A DNA stretch of 64,000 bases. It comes from Turnera subulata (lineage: Eukaryota > Streptophyta > Magnoliopsida > Malpighiales > Passifloraceae). Below are positions 53,435 through 64,000 of the stretch, piece by piece (positions within the stretch are counted from its first letter, which is position 1; every line of letters begins with the position of its first letter). The DNA is taken from contig JAKUCV010004748.1 in the NCBI GenBank assembly GCA_028386065.3, positions 1 through 64,000 on the forward strand, written 5' to 3'. The notes beneath the pieces are model-generated. The model did no database searches. It was not told the origin of the DNA and worked only from the letters and a program-made list of their open reading frames with translations. The translations under genes and the position numbers were made by a program.

Positions 53435-54088
53435 TAGTCCCGAGGAGATGTGTCTTGGCTATTCTATCTATCTACTACTTGTCGGAACTGTTTGGCGGCT
53501 TTTCTGCTTGGCTTCTCTCTTCCCGGAGATGCTGACGTGGAGGTGGGGTCAAAGTTTCGTCCCAAGAATCTTGGGTCTTAGGTTGTGAGATTGAGCTCTT
53601 CCCTGGTCCAACATAACAATGTAACCTACAATCTTAGCCATACAACATACATACATGGAAGGCTTACCGTCATTAGAATCTTAAAAGAAATGGTAACACC
53701 CAACTTAATGATGACATTAACGATGATGTATTTAAGGAAATGCCTTTTCTAATCAATTTGGAGCAACCATTTTTCTTTCAATTGTATTACATTGATTACG
53801 GTACGACTGTCCTTGGATGATATTATATGGTCAAGATTGAGATGAGAGGTTACATCTTAAACCGGAGAGGATGGACTCCGTTGGGGATTTAGATTCCTTT
53901 GTTCAGTTTATCATAAGAATGAGGTCTTGTACGCACTGATTGTGATCTGAATTTCAAAAGAAGTTAATAGAGGATGCTATTTACTTCATACTGCAACTCC
54001 TCTTTCTGGCTTTTGAGTCTATCCCTTCCCATTTATTACATTTTATGTCAAAATGATTGAAAGATGGTGCATGAGATGATTCAAATAT
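53435..54088. other. Spacer between the tandem DUF819 genes
   Basis: About 650 bp holding the promoter of copy A (reading leftward) and the 3' end of copy B. No coding frame. Confidence 0.5.
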
Positions 54089-56158
54089 TTACATGAATTG
54101 TAGAACCGTGTTCCCAAAAGCAATCCCCAGAAAAGTTGCAATGGCAATCCCAAAAATGCCAGCTAGAATGCCTGGAACGACTAAAGAACTCCAACCTTTA
54201 GCTGTAGCCATCCCACATGCTGTTGTTGGGCCTCCAACATTAGCATTTGATGCGATGAGCAACAATTTCTTGTCGAAATTGAAGAGCTTTCCCAATCCAA
54301 GAATCACAGCAAGATGGATGGCAATCTGGACTAGAGAAAACAAGAAAATGCTAGGCGCGGTCTTGATCACATTCCATATGTTTCCATTTGCACCCACCAC
54401 CGCAAAAAACACCTGTGTTTACCCCAAAGCAAACAAAACATGCAGGTTACTTGGGATATTATCTAGCTCTAGCAGATCAAGCAGTGCTTAAATGAGATCC
54501 GTTGCATCAGACAATAGACATAGATAGAATTGCATTTCGCAGCAAAATAATAACTTGAGTGATCTCATGTATCTGTAGCATATGTCCTTCAAGTTGTGCA
54601 AACCAACCATTTATAGAAAGGCAGTCAGGGAAGTTCATCTCACCACTCACCTGCATCAGAATCATAGCCATAGCCTCACCAGACGGTGCAAGATGATCAA
54701 ACTGTCTAGGAAATATAGTTGCCAAGACAACAACAATGGCTGTTACGGCTGGCAGGATACCTCCCTGAATTCCAAAAAATTTCGTTATAACAGCTCCAGC
54801 TTTGCAGATAGCAAATGATAAGGCAACTGCAGTGGCACTTTGCAGAATTGGAAGCTTGTCACCAGGTTCAGACCCATTGTCTAGGCCCGCATCTGCCAGA
54901 ATGATATCCACCTACCGGTCACTTTAAATGTTGAAGTCAAAGACTGATCAGAAAAAGAAATCCCTTTTCCACTTCGCTTGGTGATATTTATAAAGGGAAA
55001 AGAACAACTCATCGATCCATAACAGACAGAATTGCCTATAATGGATACAATTAAAAGTGAAACTTTGCATACCAGTAACTGATGTTGAAGAGTCAGCTGG
55101 TGTTGAAGACTCAGGCGGTATGCCAGATGCCAATGCGAACAATGTTGTAAAATATACAGCACAAATGACATTATCCGCAGCTAGTCCAGCAGCTAAAACT
55201 GATGGAGATATCTGTAGAGCATCGGCAATAGCAACGTAGTTGACAGCTACGCACAATCAAACTCGTTAAACCCACACATCACTGACGAACAACAATTCAC
55301 AAAACAAATCAAGGAAAAGCCAGAAGCAAAATCACCTCCACCAATGTGTCTGCCCATGAGAGCAGCGGCTATTTTCCAACTGTCCTGACCAAGTGCACGC
55401 ATTGGCACCGCCAAATATGCCAAAACTGTTCCAACTGTGGTTGCAACTGCAGTGACCCAAAACAAAAAGTAAATCAACAGCATAAACATATCTAACATGA
55501 AAACATGGGAACCCATAATTTAAATTTCCTGGTTACTTGCCTGATCCTATCAAGAAAGCCAAGAGAAGGGTCCCTGTGGACTGAATAATGCGACGCAAGT
55601 CGGCTCTAAACAACAACAACGGAACAGCCAATGGGAGTAAGAACTCCAAAACAACAGAGTAGAATTTTGATTCACAAGAAATGATACCCAAATTACTAGC
55701 TGCTAGCCCAACTAATGTGCTCACTAAAGCCCCACTCAACGTGCTGCCTATCTTGGTTTTCTCCGACCTACAAATTAAAAATTCTCCAAAATTAGCCACA
55801 ATAGTAACATTTTCCAAAATTAAAGAAAAAAAAATCAGAGCTGTTACCAGATACCGAAAGCACCGGCGGCAAAGAGAGCGGTCCAGGTGCCCCAGGGATC
55901 GGTTGGGGAGATAATAGGGAAGCTCAGATTCAAGTTGGATCGGGTCTTTACTGATCGGATGGGACTGGATTCTTTTCCGGGATAGAACAATTGAGTGTGG
56001 GTTCTACTATGCAGTGAATTACGTGGAGACGATGAGGTTGGTTTATGTGTGGAGAATGGCGACATGGCAACATGCTTTTGGCGGGAACGTAAATGGGACC
56101 GATGGATTCCCGGGGAGAAGGTTACCGGAAATGAGAGCCAGGATGTCAGGGGTGCCAT
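54089..56158 (-). CDS. DUF819 membrane protein, plastid-type leader, copy B
   Basis: Six exons: 56158-55848, 55767-55541, 55446-55336, 55246-55073, 54892-54651, 54412-54089. They give 462 residues. The open frame extends upstream to 56179, but its first ATG is at 56158 ([12 protein letters not shown]). The leader is unlike that of copy A in sequence but similar in composition. The mature parts are alike: [47 protein letters not shown]. Exons 2, 3 and 6 have the same length in both copies. The intron after exon 2 starts with GC (AG|GCAAGT), a GC-AG intron, whereas copy A has GT at that place. Function unknown; probably an inner plastid membrane protein. Confidence 0.9.
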
Positions 56159-56979
56159 TTGACCTGGATTCTCCGGCAAGTCTGTGGGGGTAACGGAGTT
56201 TGAAGAGAGGGAGTCAACTTGGAAGTGAAATGAGTATCGTTCTACCCCGACAAGACAACAGAAGAACTTTTGAATAAATATTTTTTTTTTTTAATTTTCT
56301 GGAATCGCATAGTTGACAGTTGGTGAAATAATTCGCGAGTCATTTGGCGCGTCACGCATAGTGGTTCCCCGATTGGAGCGTACATTATCCTAATCCTATT
56401 CAAATTTGGGGATTCTTGTTTATCCCCTTTACCAGAGTAAGATCCCATCTGTTCTATGCATGCCTGCGGCTTGCGTGCCATCTCTTTTTGGATGTCGATT
56501 TCCAGTATCAAATCAAATAACATAACATTGTTCAAGAGGCAAATGATACGGTTGATATGTCAATTTCCAGTATCAAATCAAATAACATAACATTGTTCAA
56601 GAGGCAAATGATACGGTCGATAAGTAGCAGTGGAGTAAATGATACGGTTTTTTCGTGGTATTCCGTATCTGATAATTATTATCATACCTGCTTGAATATT
56701 TGTCTATGCTGTGATAAATAGTTGAACAATCATTGTGCTCTTAATTCCATTTCCAGGGTGCTACTGGGAACAAATCCCATCTCTTCCAATATCAGATATC
56801 AGTCAGTTGCTCAAAATGCATCAACCATGAACTCCAGGATATTGAAAGTCAATCTACATGATATATTAAGTCACAACCGTACATTCTTGAATCTAAATTG
56901 GCCTTGGAAACCCATTTAAACTTTCGGCATCTGTCACCATAATATGCATCTTCTGCCACCACACAGATCGTAAACATTA
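56159..56979. other. Upstream region of DUF819-B and 3' flank of the RRM gene
   Basis: No gene. It contains the 65-bp tandem repeat listed separately and a poly-T/A run at 56281-56293. Confidence 0.5.
56492..56621. repeat. 65-bp direct tandem repeat
   Basis: Two units start at 56492 and 56557, each with ATGTC(G/A)ATTTCCAGTATC, then CATAACATTGTTCAAGAGGC and ATGATACGGT. They differ at a few bases only. Located upstream of DUF819-B on the minus strand. Confidence 0.9.
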
Positions 56980-58284
56980 TTATGTGGAGTTGCTACCGGC
57001 CTGTTTTTGTTTCTTCACACTAGAGCTCTCCTCTTCCAATGCTCTCAATTTGTTCTTTATTGCAGCAATTTTAGCACCACGACTCATGTGCTGCCTGGAA
57101 GAGCTACCGGCAAGACCAGCTTTATGTGTGTCACTTACTCCCCTGGACAATGGATTTGTTGCTTCCTCCAAATTTTTCTCACTAGCAAGACGAACAACCA
57201 AGGGGCGGTTACAAGCTAATCTCCCGTGCATTTTTTCCTTTGCCAATTCTGCTTCCTGCATACTCACTTTACATGTGGAAATCAGGAATTTGCCAGAAAT
57301 ATTAAAAAGAAAAAAAAGGGAAGGAGAAGAAGCAAACAACTTACCTCTTTTGTGCTAAACTGGATAAAAGCAAAGCCCCGTGGCTCTCCGCGTTTTCTAC
57401 CACGAGTATGCCACAAGAAGTCCTCAGATACAATCTTCCCATAGGGGGAAAACATTTTAATCAAAGCAGCCCTGGAAAAATATGCAAATGCAAATAAATT
57501 AGCCTACTCCACCAACTTTAGTTTTGACATAAAGATAAGCTTTCAGCAAAGAGTTAGTATAGATAAATCTTCTTACTCAGTTATTCTCAGATCAAGGTTA
57601 CCAACATAAAGCCTGCTTTCAGCCTTCTCATCGGTTAAACCATTATGATCCTGTTTACAGAACACCAAGACCAAACTAAAGTTATGTTCCCATCCAACAA
57701 ATACAACAAATAAATGTTTCATCACAAAATGCATTGCGCTTTGTAAATGCTCTTGTACAGCCACACCACTAGAAACACATCAAATTCAAGAACGCATCAA
57801 GACACAATAAGCACATCCACAACACAAGACAAGACAAGACATCACTCTTCCGAAGCATCCAGAAGCTTCATGTATCAAAAAAAGCTTCACATCCCTGTAC
57901 AAATTAACAGTCATATTTTCCCCCCTAAGTTAAGCCTCTTTCGCTCACAGAGAAGTAGGCTTTAAAATGCGAAGCTCTAAAACAATACAACATCCAGGCT
58001 CCAGCAAGGCCACCAGATTACTAAAATGTAAAGCATTTAACTCAAAATACAGAACTTCAAGGTAATGCAGGCAACTTCACTTTCAGAATGAATTATAAAA
58101 AACATAAGAAATGACAAACAAATAATAGTAAATGCAAGTTGCAGAGAGCAAACAAACAAAACGTAAAACTAAGATTGTCCTCCATAACAAATTGGAGAAT
58201 ACCAATAGTATTAATTATCTCATCCCAAATTCACATCTTAGAGTCTCAACGATCACATATATTTTCCGAAGCTAAACGTACCAT
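56980..58284 (-). CDS. Small RRM RNA-binding protein, RBM18-like
   Basis: Four coding exons: 58284-58282, 57650-57577, 57471-57345, 57255-56980. They give 159 residues. The start codon is the last three bases of an otherwise untranslated exon (CAATATG|GTACGT) and is joined to GATCATAATGG. This is the only way to obtain a methionine in frame before the RRM. The RRM has RNP2 LYVGNL and RNP1 RGFAFIQF. The loop HTRGRKRGEPRG and the tail RGAKIAAIKNKLRALEEE match the animal RBM18 layout, a single RRM plus a short helical tail. Role unknown; probably mRNA binding in the nucleus. One or two leader exons lie further upstream (to about 58700). From memory the Arabidopsis neighbour At5g52545 encodes a protein of this type. 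Confidence 0.85.
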
Positions 58285-59295
58285 ATTGCTTAATTTGCTC
58301 TATGGATGCACTTGAACTGATAAGGAAAGGTTTCAACTTTAGAGAATCCCAAGCCTGCACAAATTTTGCAGGGTTAATGGCAGAATTACCACAATCAATC
58401 TGAGCTGTAATAATACAATTCAGTCTAAATATTAAAAATAATGGAAACAAAGTAAGAATTTGTTGCTTAATCCCTACCAATCCAACAATCGATTAAAAGA
58501 TGCTAAATCAGAAGTGATGCGCGTATCGAACAAAAAAAAAAAAAAAAGGAAACCTAGGGTTTGATAAAGGAGGGAACGGGAGAAGTTGAACTCACATGAA
58601 AAGTCGTGTCGTCGGATTGAAACCAATCTGGTGACAAGAATCGGATTCAGCTGCTGTCGGCGATCAATGAACTTGAGAGAGTTTACGTAATAAATAACTA
58701 GAAGATAAGTGGTCAACTATGGATGGAGGAAACTTTTACTGCACCAATTTTACCCTCTCTCTTTTTCCTTTTTTCTGGCTGGAGGAGAGCGGAGAGTGCT
58801 GTTAAAGATGATGATCCGATTTTTTCCGCTCTTTAATTCTGGGCTTCTTTATTCTCCCTCCCTCTTTTCTCATTCTGTGATTGAAACTTTTAAACAAGAA
58901 CGACAAGGCTTTGAAGAAATGAGCCCTTACAAGAGCGGGCTGGGCCTTGTTTTGTTTTAGGTAATGCCTTGAAGTCTGTTTATATTTAAAGCCTGTTATT
59001 TGGATTATGGATTTGGGGTGTGATTTGTTAAGGAAGAAGAACGCTTATGAACTCGGACATAAATGAAAAAGAAAACGCTAAGAAAAATAAACGAAAGTAT
59101 TCATATTCTTTGATGTGAAGACAAAAAAAAAAAATCCCATTTAATCATGCAGTTGAAAATTAAATATATTTTAGTAATTGGATTACTTTTTCTTTTTGCA
59201 ACTTTCTTTTCAAGAAGTTTGCGGAAAATACTCTTGAAATAAAATAAAAGATTTCTGCAGGTTGTTAAATGTGTTTAACAGGGACTACTCACTAC

Positions 59296-59625
59296 CAAGG
59301 TTATAAAACCCGGCCCAGCCATTGACCCGTTTTCAGTGGTTAAGAGGTTCAACCGCGGTCTAACCAGGTCTGACCGGTATGAGAATTAATAATAAAAATA
59401 TATAATTTTTTAGTGAAGTTCTAACTAAAGGTCAGATCATGGTCTGACCAATAAAAAATTTTGAAAAATTTTGCCTTTTGACCCGGGGAAAACCGGAAAC
59501 GGGTCGATAAAAACCCGGCCGGATTTTTGGAGTATACAACCCGAAGGGGTAAAAAGCCGGATTTGTCTCCGGGTCGCAGTTACCTCGATTCAACCGGCCG
59601 GGCCGGTCCGGGCTTGATAACAATG
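59296..59625. mobile_element. Non-autonomous hAT element (MITE-like)
   Basis: 330 bp flanked by the 8-bp duplication CTCACTAC (59288-59295 and 59626-59633). The left end CAAGGTTATAAAACCCGG and the inverted right end CATTGTTATCAAGCCCGG pair at 14 of 18 positions. The inside is rich in CCGG/ACCGG words and has no coding frame. This is a different family from the hAT at 41483. Confidence 0.85.
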
Positions 59626-60729
59626 CTCACTACCCTCCCCATTATGAATGAAACAAACTTTCTGGTATGTGTTCAAGAAATATAAATTCAGATAACTGAT
59701 CGAAACAAATTAATGTGAATCTATTGGGCAGAAGAACACAATAATTGTATATTTAAGAGCATTATATTGTCGCATAAATTACAAAAATAGCCCCACATAG
59801 AACAGAACAGGGTGTAGTGTGAACTTATTACGGAAGTGAAGACAAACAGCCCATTTGATATCATGGAATTGAATTCAATTTCAAGAATTAAAATCAATTC
59901 TTTAATTTGGTATAATTCTACCCTTTTTTTTATAAGAATAATTCTACCTAATTTAAAATAAGAATTGAATTATATTTTTTATTTTTACATCAATATTTTG
60001 GTAATATTTCAAATCCAAGCAAAACCTATCTGATTTAAAATTTAATTCTATTAAAAAAGTATTGGTATATCTAAATGACAAAAATAACCAAAAAGAGACT
60101 GCATTGTGACCATTTTCATAAGTTACCCCACTTAAATAGGAAAATCCCATTAGTTCACCTTTCTCCTGTTCTTTTTTCCATGTTGTCCACGTCGAATGTT
60201 GGGCACGATCTGTCTCATCAAAATTTTCTCCACTTGCCGAATACACCGTTCATCTTCTTTGTTTTTTTTGTTCAAACCTTTACTGTTTGTTGCTATTTCT
60301 TCGTCTTCCTTTTTTCATGGATAGAATTGTTGCTTTTTCTTTTTCTTGAGGAGAAGAAACGAGAAATCATATATACTTCAATGTGCTAAGTTTTGCCGTG
60401 TGATGCTTCTATATGATATTATGCAACTTTCGTGAAATCTTCGCAAATTAGTTCGATTAGGCTAAAAAGTTATTGCAGGGAGGGATTCGCAGTCAGTTAT
60501 ATATGCTGTTGTGCAAGAAAAAATAGTGCAAATGCTTGGAGCAAGCAGAACCTGCAGGAATTTCCATTCTTGATTTGAATTCTTCAAATCTTTTTTGCAA
60601 CTTGTTTTTTCAACTCCAACTGTAGTAATTACTTGTCCCAGCCAGTTTTTGTGTCATCATTACGTCACATCTACGCAATATATACCCCGAAAATGACGTA
60701 ACTGCCAGACAAAAAATCAATGGTTGTTT

Positions 60730-60963
60730 TTTTTCTTTTGGATATCGAATCAATATTGTCGTGTTCGTCCAGATTATCTTACGTAGTTCTGCCCCTGCAA
60801 CGATTGTCAGGACGCAGGAGTATTTATTTTGTAGTCTGTCGCGTTACAGTTGTTCAGTTTTGGTTGCGGGCCTAGAGTTGTTCTTTGTACTGATTGGCTT
60901 ATGAATATAATCTATGTTAAACTTAAACCTTGCTTGTTCACAAAAGAAAAAAAAAAAAAAAAA
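60730..60963 (+). mobile_element. Probable LINE 3' UTR remnant with poly-A
   Basis: GGCCTAGAGTTGTTC followed by CTTATGAATATAATCTATG and a long A run (60947-60963) has the look of a plant LINE 3' end. No coding part and no clear target duplication are visible, so this is tentative. Confidence 0.4.
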
Positions 60964-61662
60964 CAGGCCAACAATTTTAACGTGGTTGCCAAAACATCTG
61001 CCATTAGATTCTGCTAATGATTCTAGATCACCGAATTTCCTACCGATCTACGTTGGTTGCATCCCATATGCTCTTTTCTATTTTTTTTCGTTTTTGATCC
61101 AAATTTGGTCAATATGGCTATAAATTTTCAATGCAATTCAGGAAATTCAGTGTTTTATTGTGCCCACAATAGCCATAACTAAAGCAAGCATTAAGGCTGA
61201 CCAACCAATATTTTTTTTGCGCAGGTGATTAAAGTACTAAGTAATTTTTAAAGAGAATTGACATATTAAATTAAGCTAGTTTTATTCAGTTTATTAAGTT
61301 TAAAAGTCTTTATTTTATAAGTAGGTTTTCAAGAGTTGAAGCCCGTTTAAATAAAGAGTTACGTATCCCAGGGTGTATCCCAGAGGGTGTGGTTACCCTG
61401 AGGAGCACCAATGTGTACTGTTTCCTACAAAGACTACTAAACTCCGACATTTTGTTTACTAATTAACATCTCTAGCTAGGGATTCGAGGAAAACAACAGG
61501 TGATTATGATGCATCATCTATGTTATTATTATTACTACTATTTTTGCGGTAGGCTACTTTGGTGCTACTGTTCAAAGAAAAATTTGACACCGTCATGATT
61601 AAAGTTTCAGCTTATCTACGCAATGGATATGGGAAAATGATATCCACCAGAAAACCCCAAGC

Positions 61663-61710
61663 AAAATTCAAAGAAATTTCTCGACAAAAAAAAAAAATTC
61701 AAAGAAATTT
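61663..61710 (+). repeat. Micro retro-insertion with 17-bp duplication
   Basis: AAAATTCAAAGAAATTT stands at 61663-61679 and 61694-61710. Between them is only CTCGAC and an A run. The structure is as at 3532-3582: a target duplication enclosing a bare poly-A tail. Confidence 0.65.
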
Positions 61711-62231
61711 GGCCCACCTTGCCAACAGAAAAACAGCTATATATCCATGAAAGACAATAGCGGTGGTTCCATTATATTTAAGCTTTTATTAAGAGCATGG
61801 AGAAGCCACAGCTGTCCAGCTGTAAGAACAATCGATGGACCACATTTTGTCAACCGTGTTTTAGGCAATAGGGAGGAGCTCTTAATAGTACTAGCTTGCT
61901 AAAAAAACACATGATGGAATAATCAAATGTATGTGAAGTTTGACCTGAAAAATGTGTTTGGATAAATTATCTTCTCACAGAGTGTAGGTGTACTGTAGAA
62001 AAAACCCCAACATTGAATAGCGTTGTTATTGAGTGGGACTAAATTATTAAATTATCTTTGTCATTAGTTCATAATGAGTTGACACACGAACCCCAGGAGA
62101 TTAGTCTTTACCCCAATACAACATGTGTAAGAGTTACTTCTTTTGAGCAGGTGTAAGAGTTCGTAGGTGAGATTGCTAGCATGGTTTAATGGACGCATTC
62201 AATCCATTTGGTAATCAGAATTTATTGGAAT

Positions 62232-62273
62232 AGAAGAACCAAAGCATTTTTTTGAACGAAAGAAGAACCAAAG
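62232..62273 (-). repeat. Micro retro-insertion with 13-bp duplication (minus strand)
   Basis: AGAAGAACCAAAG stands at 62232-62244 and 62261-62273. The 16 bases between read TTCGTTCAAAAAAATG on the minus strand, a short tail ending in A's. Confidence 0.5.
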
Positions 62274-62719
62274 TAATGTAGAACAGCTTTCATCGACCAA
62301 AAATAGCAACTTACGGGGTTTTAAGACTCACTACTTTAATGAAAGAGAGTTTCCAAGACTTGCTTGACCTGTGGCTCTACTGCTTATATCCGTGCTTTCC
62401 CTCTAATAGAAAATTTGCATAATCTAATATGTACCCACTACCAGCAAATGTGGCCAGGACACTTTGCAACAATGTGAACGGCCACAAATCAGAAATGGTG
62501 ACCTTCACTCACAAAACAGTTCTTAAATTCTTTCTTTTTTCTTGCATCCATGGCCCAGATTCGAAGTGAAGAATCCAAAGTCAAATTCCAGGTGGCTCTG
62601 TTTCTTCACAAGCCTAAATCCAACTTCAAAAATCTTCTGCACGCTTCACCATTATGTATTCCTAAAGCTAGAAACCTTTTATTCTTGATTGATTACTCTC
62701 GAAGAACCAGAAAAAAAAA

Positions 62720-62745
62720 CACACACACACACACACACACACACA
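62720..62745. repeat. (CA)n microsatellite in the receptor kinase leader
   Basis: About 13 CA units directly follow an A run and lie 8 bp before the ATG at 62753, hence in the 5' UTR. Confidence 0.9.
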
Positions 62746-62752
62746 GCCTTCC

Positions 62753-64000
62753 ATGGAATCCAAGATACTTCACCTTGTCTCCCTAACTTTCTTTTCTTTA
62801 CTTGCTTTTTCTGCTTCCTTCACTCCCTCGGATAACTACCTCCTCAACTGTGGATCAACTACCAATACTTCACTCTATAACCGAATCTTTGTCGCTGATT
62901 CCGCTAAACCCGGTTCCGATTTTCTCTCGGCGGAAAGGTCCGTAGCACTCACGAACCAGAACCCATCTCCGGATTCTCCAGCTTTGTACCATACAGCTAG
63001 AGTTTTCTCCACTGCTTCGAGCTACAAGTTCAATGTCAAGAAGAATGGGACTCACTTGGTACGGTTTCATTTCTCGCCATTTTCTGCTCAAAGTTATAAT
63101 TTGGCAGCTGCAAAGTTCAGTGCCCTGGTTAATGGGTATTTGCTATTAAGTGATTTTAGTACTCAAGTTGTTGTGCTTAGGGAGTATATCTACAAGGTGG
63201 ACGGTGAAGAACTTGAAATTTCGTTTCGTCCTGCTACCAAAAGTTTTGGTTTTGTTAGTGCCATTGAAGTGTTTTCAGCTCCCAGGGACCTTGTTATCGA
63301 TGAAGGAGCTAGGTTGGTCACTGCTGATGGATTTGAAGAGTACAAGAATCTGTCGTCGCATGTTTTGCAGACAATTTATAGGATTAACGTAGGAGGTTTG
63401 AAGTTGACACCTTTTAATGATACTTTGTGGAGAACTTGGATCCCTGATGATGAATTTCTTGTCTTGAAATCTGCTGCAAAACGTGCAGTCTCCACTCATC
63501 CTCCTAATTACCAGAGTGGGGGTGCGAGCAGGGAGGTTGCACCTGAAAATGTATATATGACAGCGCAACAGATGAATAAGGATAATATTACCAACTTGGA
63601 TGCTGCAAAATTTAACATCACCTGGAAATTTCCAGTAGGTATCAGTGGTATTCGGCACTTGGTCCGGCTGCATTTCTGCGATATAGTTAGTACCTCACTT
63701 AATCAGCTTTACTTTAATGTGTACCTTAACGACTATTCTGCATACAAGGATCTTGATCTGTCAGTACTTACGTTCCATGTGCTTGCTTCTCCGTTGTATG
63801 TGGACTTTGTTGTGGATTCGGATGATATGGGGGCCATAACTGTGAGTGTTGGACCTTCTGATCTAAGCAGTTCATCAAAACAAAATGCTATTTTGAATGG
63901 GGTGGAGGTCATGAAGATGGTAAATCCTCATGGTCTGCATACTGGATCAAAGAAGAAAACTATTTGGATTTTGGTGCCGTCAATTCTTGGAGGGTTTGTT
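62753..64000 (+). CDS. CrRLK1L receptor-like kinase (At5g24010-like), 5' part only
   Basis: The frame is open from ATG 62753 to the window edge (416 codons, no intron, as usual in this family). A signal peptide (ILHLVSLTFFSLLAFSASF) is followed by DNYLLNCGS, the start of the first malectin-like domain. LVRFHFSPF, FVSAIEVFSAP and INVGG lead into the second malectin-like domain with LVRLHFCDI and YFNVYLND. The extracellular part ends about NGVEVMKM, and IWILVPSILGGFV is the start of the membrane helix. The kinase domain must lie beyond 64000. Many NxS/T sites are present. Members such as FERONIA sense cell-wall state or RALF peptides; the ligand of this subgroup is not known to me. From memory, the Arabidopsis counterpart lies next to a DUF819 gene and FRO4/5, as here. 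Confidence 0.92.
   Translation, partial: MESKILHLVSLTFFSLLAFSASFTPSDNYLLNCGSTTNTSLYNRIFVADSAKPGSDFLSAERSVALTNQNPSPDSPALYHTARVFSTASSYKFNVKKNGTHLVRFHFSPFSAQSYNLAAAKFSALVNGYLLLSDFSTQVVVLREYIYKVDGEELEISFRPATKSFGFVSAIEVFSAPRDLVIDEGARLVTADGFEEYKNLSSHVLQTIYRINVGGLKLTPFNDTLWRTWIPDDEFLVLKSAAKRAVSTHPPNYQSGGASREVAPENVYMTAQQMNKDNITNLDAAKFNITWKFPVGISGIRHLVRLHFCDIVSTSLNQLYFNVYLNDYSAYKDLDLSVLTFHVLASPLYVDFVVDSDDMGAITVSVGPSDLSSSSKQNAILNGVEVMKMVNPHGLHTGSKKKTIWILVPSILGGFV

Larger units (their letters stand above)
58720..62752. other. Gene-poor region between the RRM gene and the receptor kinase
   Basis: About 4 kb without a supported gene. It holds a small hAT element, a LINE-tail-like block and two micro retro-insertions (all listed), and AT-rich DNA around 59880-60060 with imperfect palindromes. 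The last 200 bp should contain the receptor kinase promoter. Confidence 0.5.

Overview
The window is nuclear DNA of a flowering plant, most likely a eudicot. The genes have introns with GT-AG borders, AT-rich intergenic DNA, plant-only families (FRO ferric reductases, a PATRONUS-type securin, a CrRLK1L receptor kinase) and plant transposon types (Stowaway MITE, tRNA-derived SINE, hAT elements, an LTR retrotransposon with 3.4 kb LTRs). The species cannot be fixed from sequence alone.

Left part (1-20 kb): the 3' end of a LINE; a securin-like gene with two destruction boxes (1821-2823, +); a tRNA-Arg(ACG) gene (3997-4069, -) about 150 bp upstream of an 11-exon organellar prolyl-tRNA synthetase (4217-9946, +); a 4 kb gene-poor gap; and a three-coding-exon gene for a 1115-residue, serine-rich, RS-tailed nuclear-type protein (16379-19927, +) with a long intron-containing leader.

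Middle (20-36.6 kb): a truncated LINE copy, then a complete LTR retrotransposon (22125-31397) with a 5-bp target duplication GATAC. Primer-binding site and polypurine tract place it on the minus strand. It has no visible gag or pol. Instead its 2.5 kb interior holds two small, lightly broken plus-strand (antisense) genes, each with its own TATA box. This is the most unusual object in the window. Next come several decayed MATE transporter fragments, one split by a SINE with a 17-bp target duplication.

Right part (36.6-64 kb): two tandem FRO ferric-chelate reductase genes (36681-39633 and 45641-49309, both -) separated by a Stowaway MITE and a 3.9 kb hAT transposon whose transposase has one frameshift; two tandem DUF819 membrane-protein genes with plastid-type leaders (50600-53434 and 54089-56158, both -); a small RRM protein gene resembling animal RBM18 (56980-58284, -) whose start codon is the last three bases of an otherwise non-coding exon; a non-autonomous hAT element; and the 5' part of a CrRLK1L receptor-kinase gene running off the right edge (62753-64000, +).

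From memory, OVA6, a dentin sialophosphoprotein-like gene, a DUF819 gene and a small RRM gene are neighbours near At5g52520-At5g52547 in Arabidopsis. FRO4/FRO5, a DUF819 gene and a CrRLK1L gene are neighbours near At5g23980-At5g24010. The window therefore looks like a merged version of these two blocks, which I take to be duplicates of one ancestral region. The neighbours do not form a pathway; the functional clustering is the tandem FRO pair and the tandem DUF819 pair.
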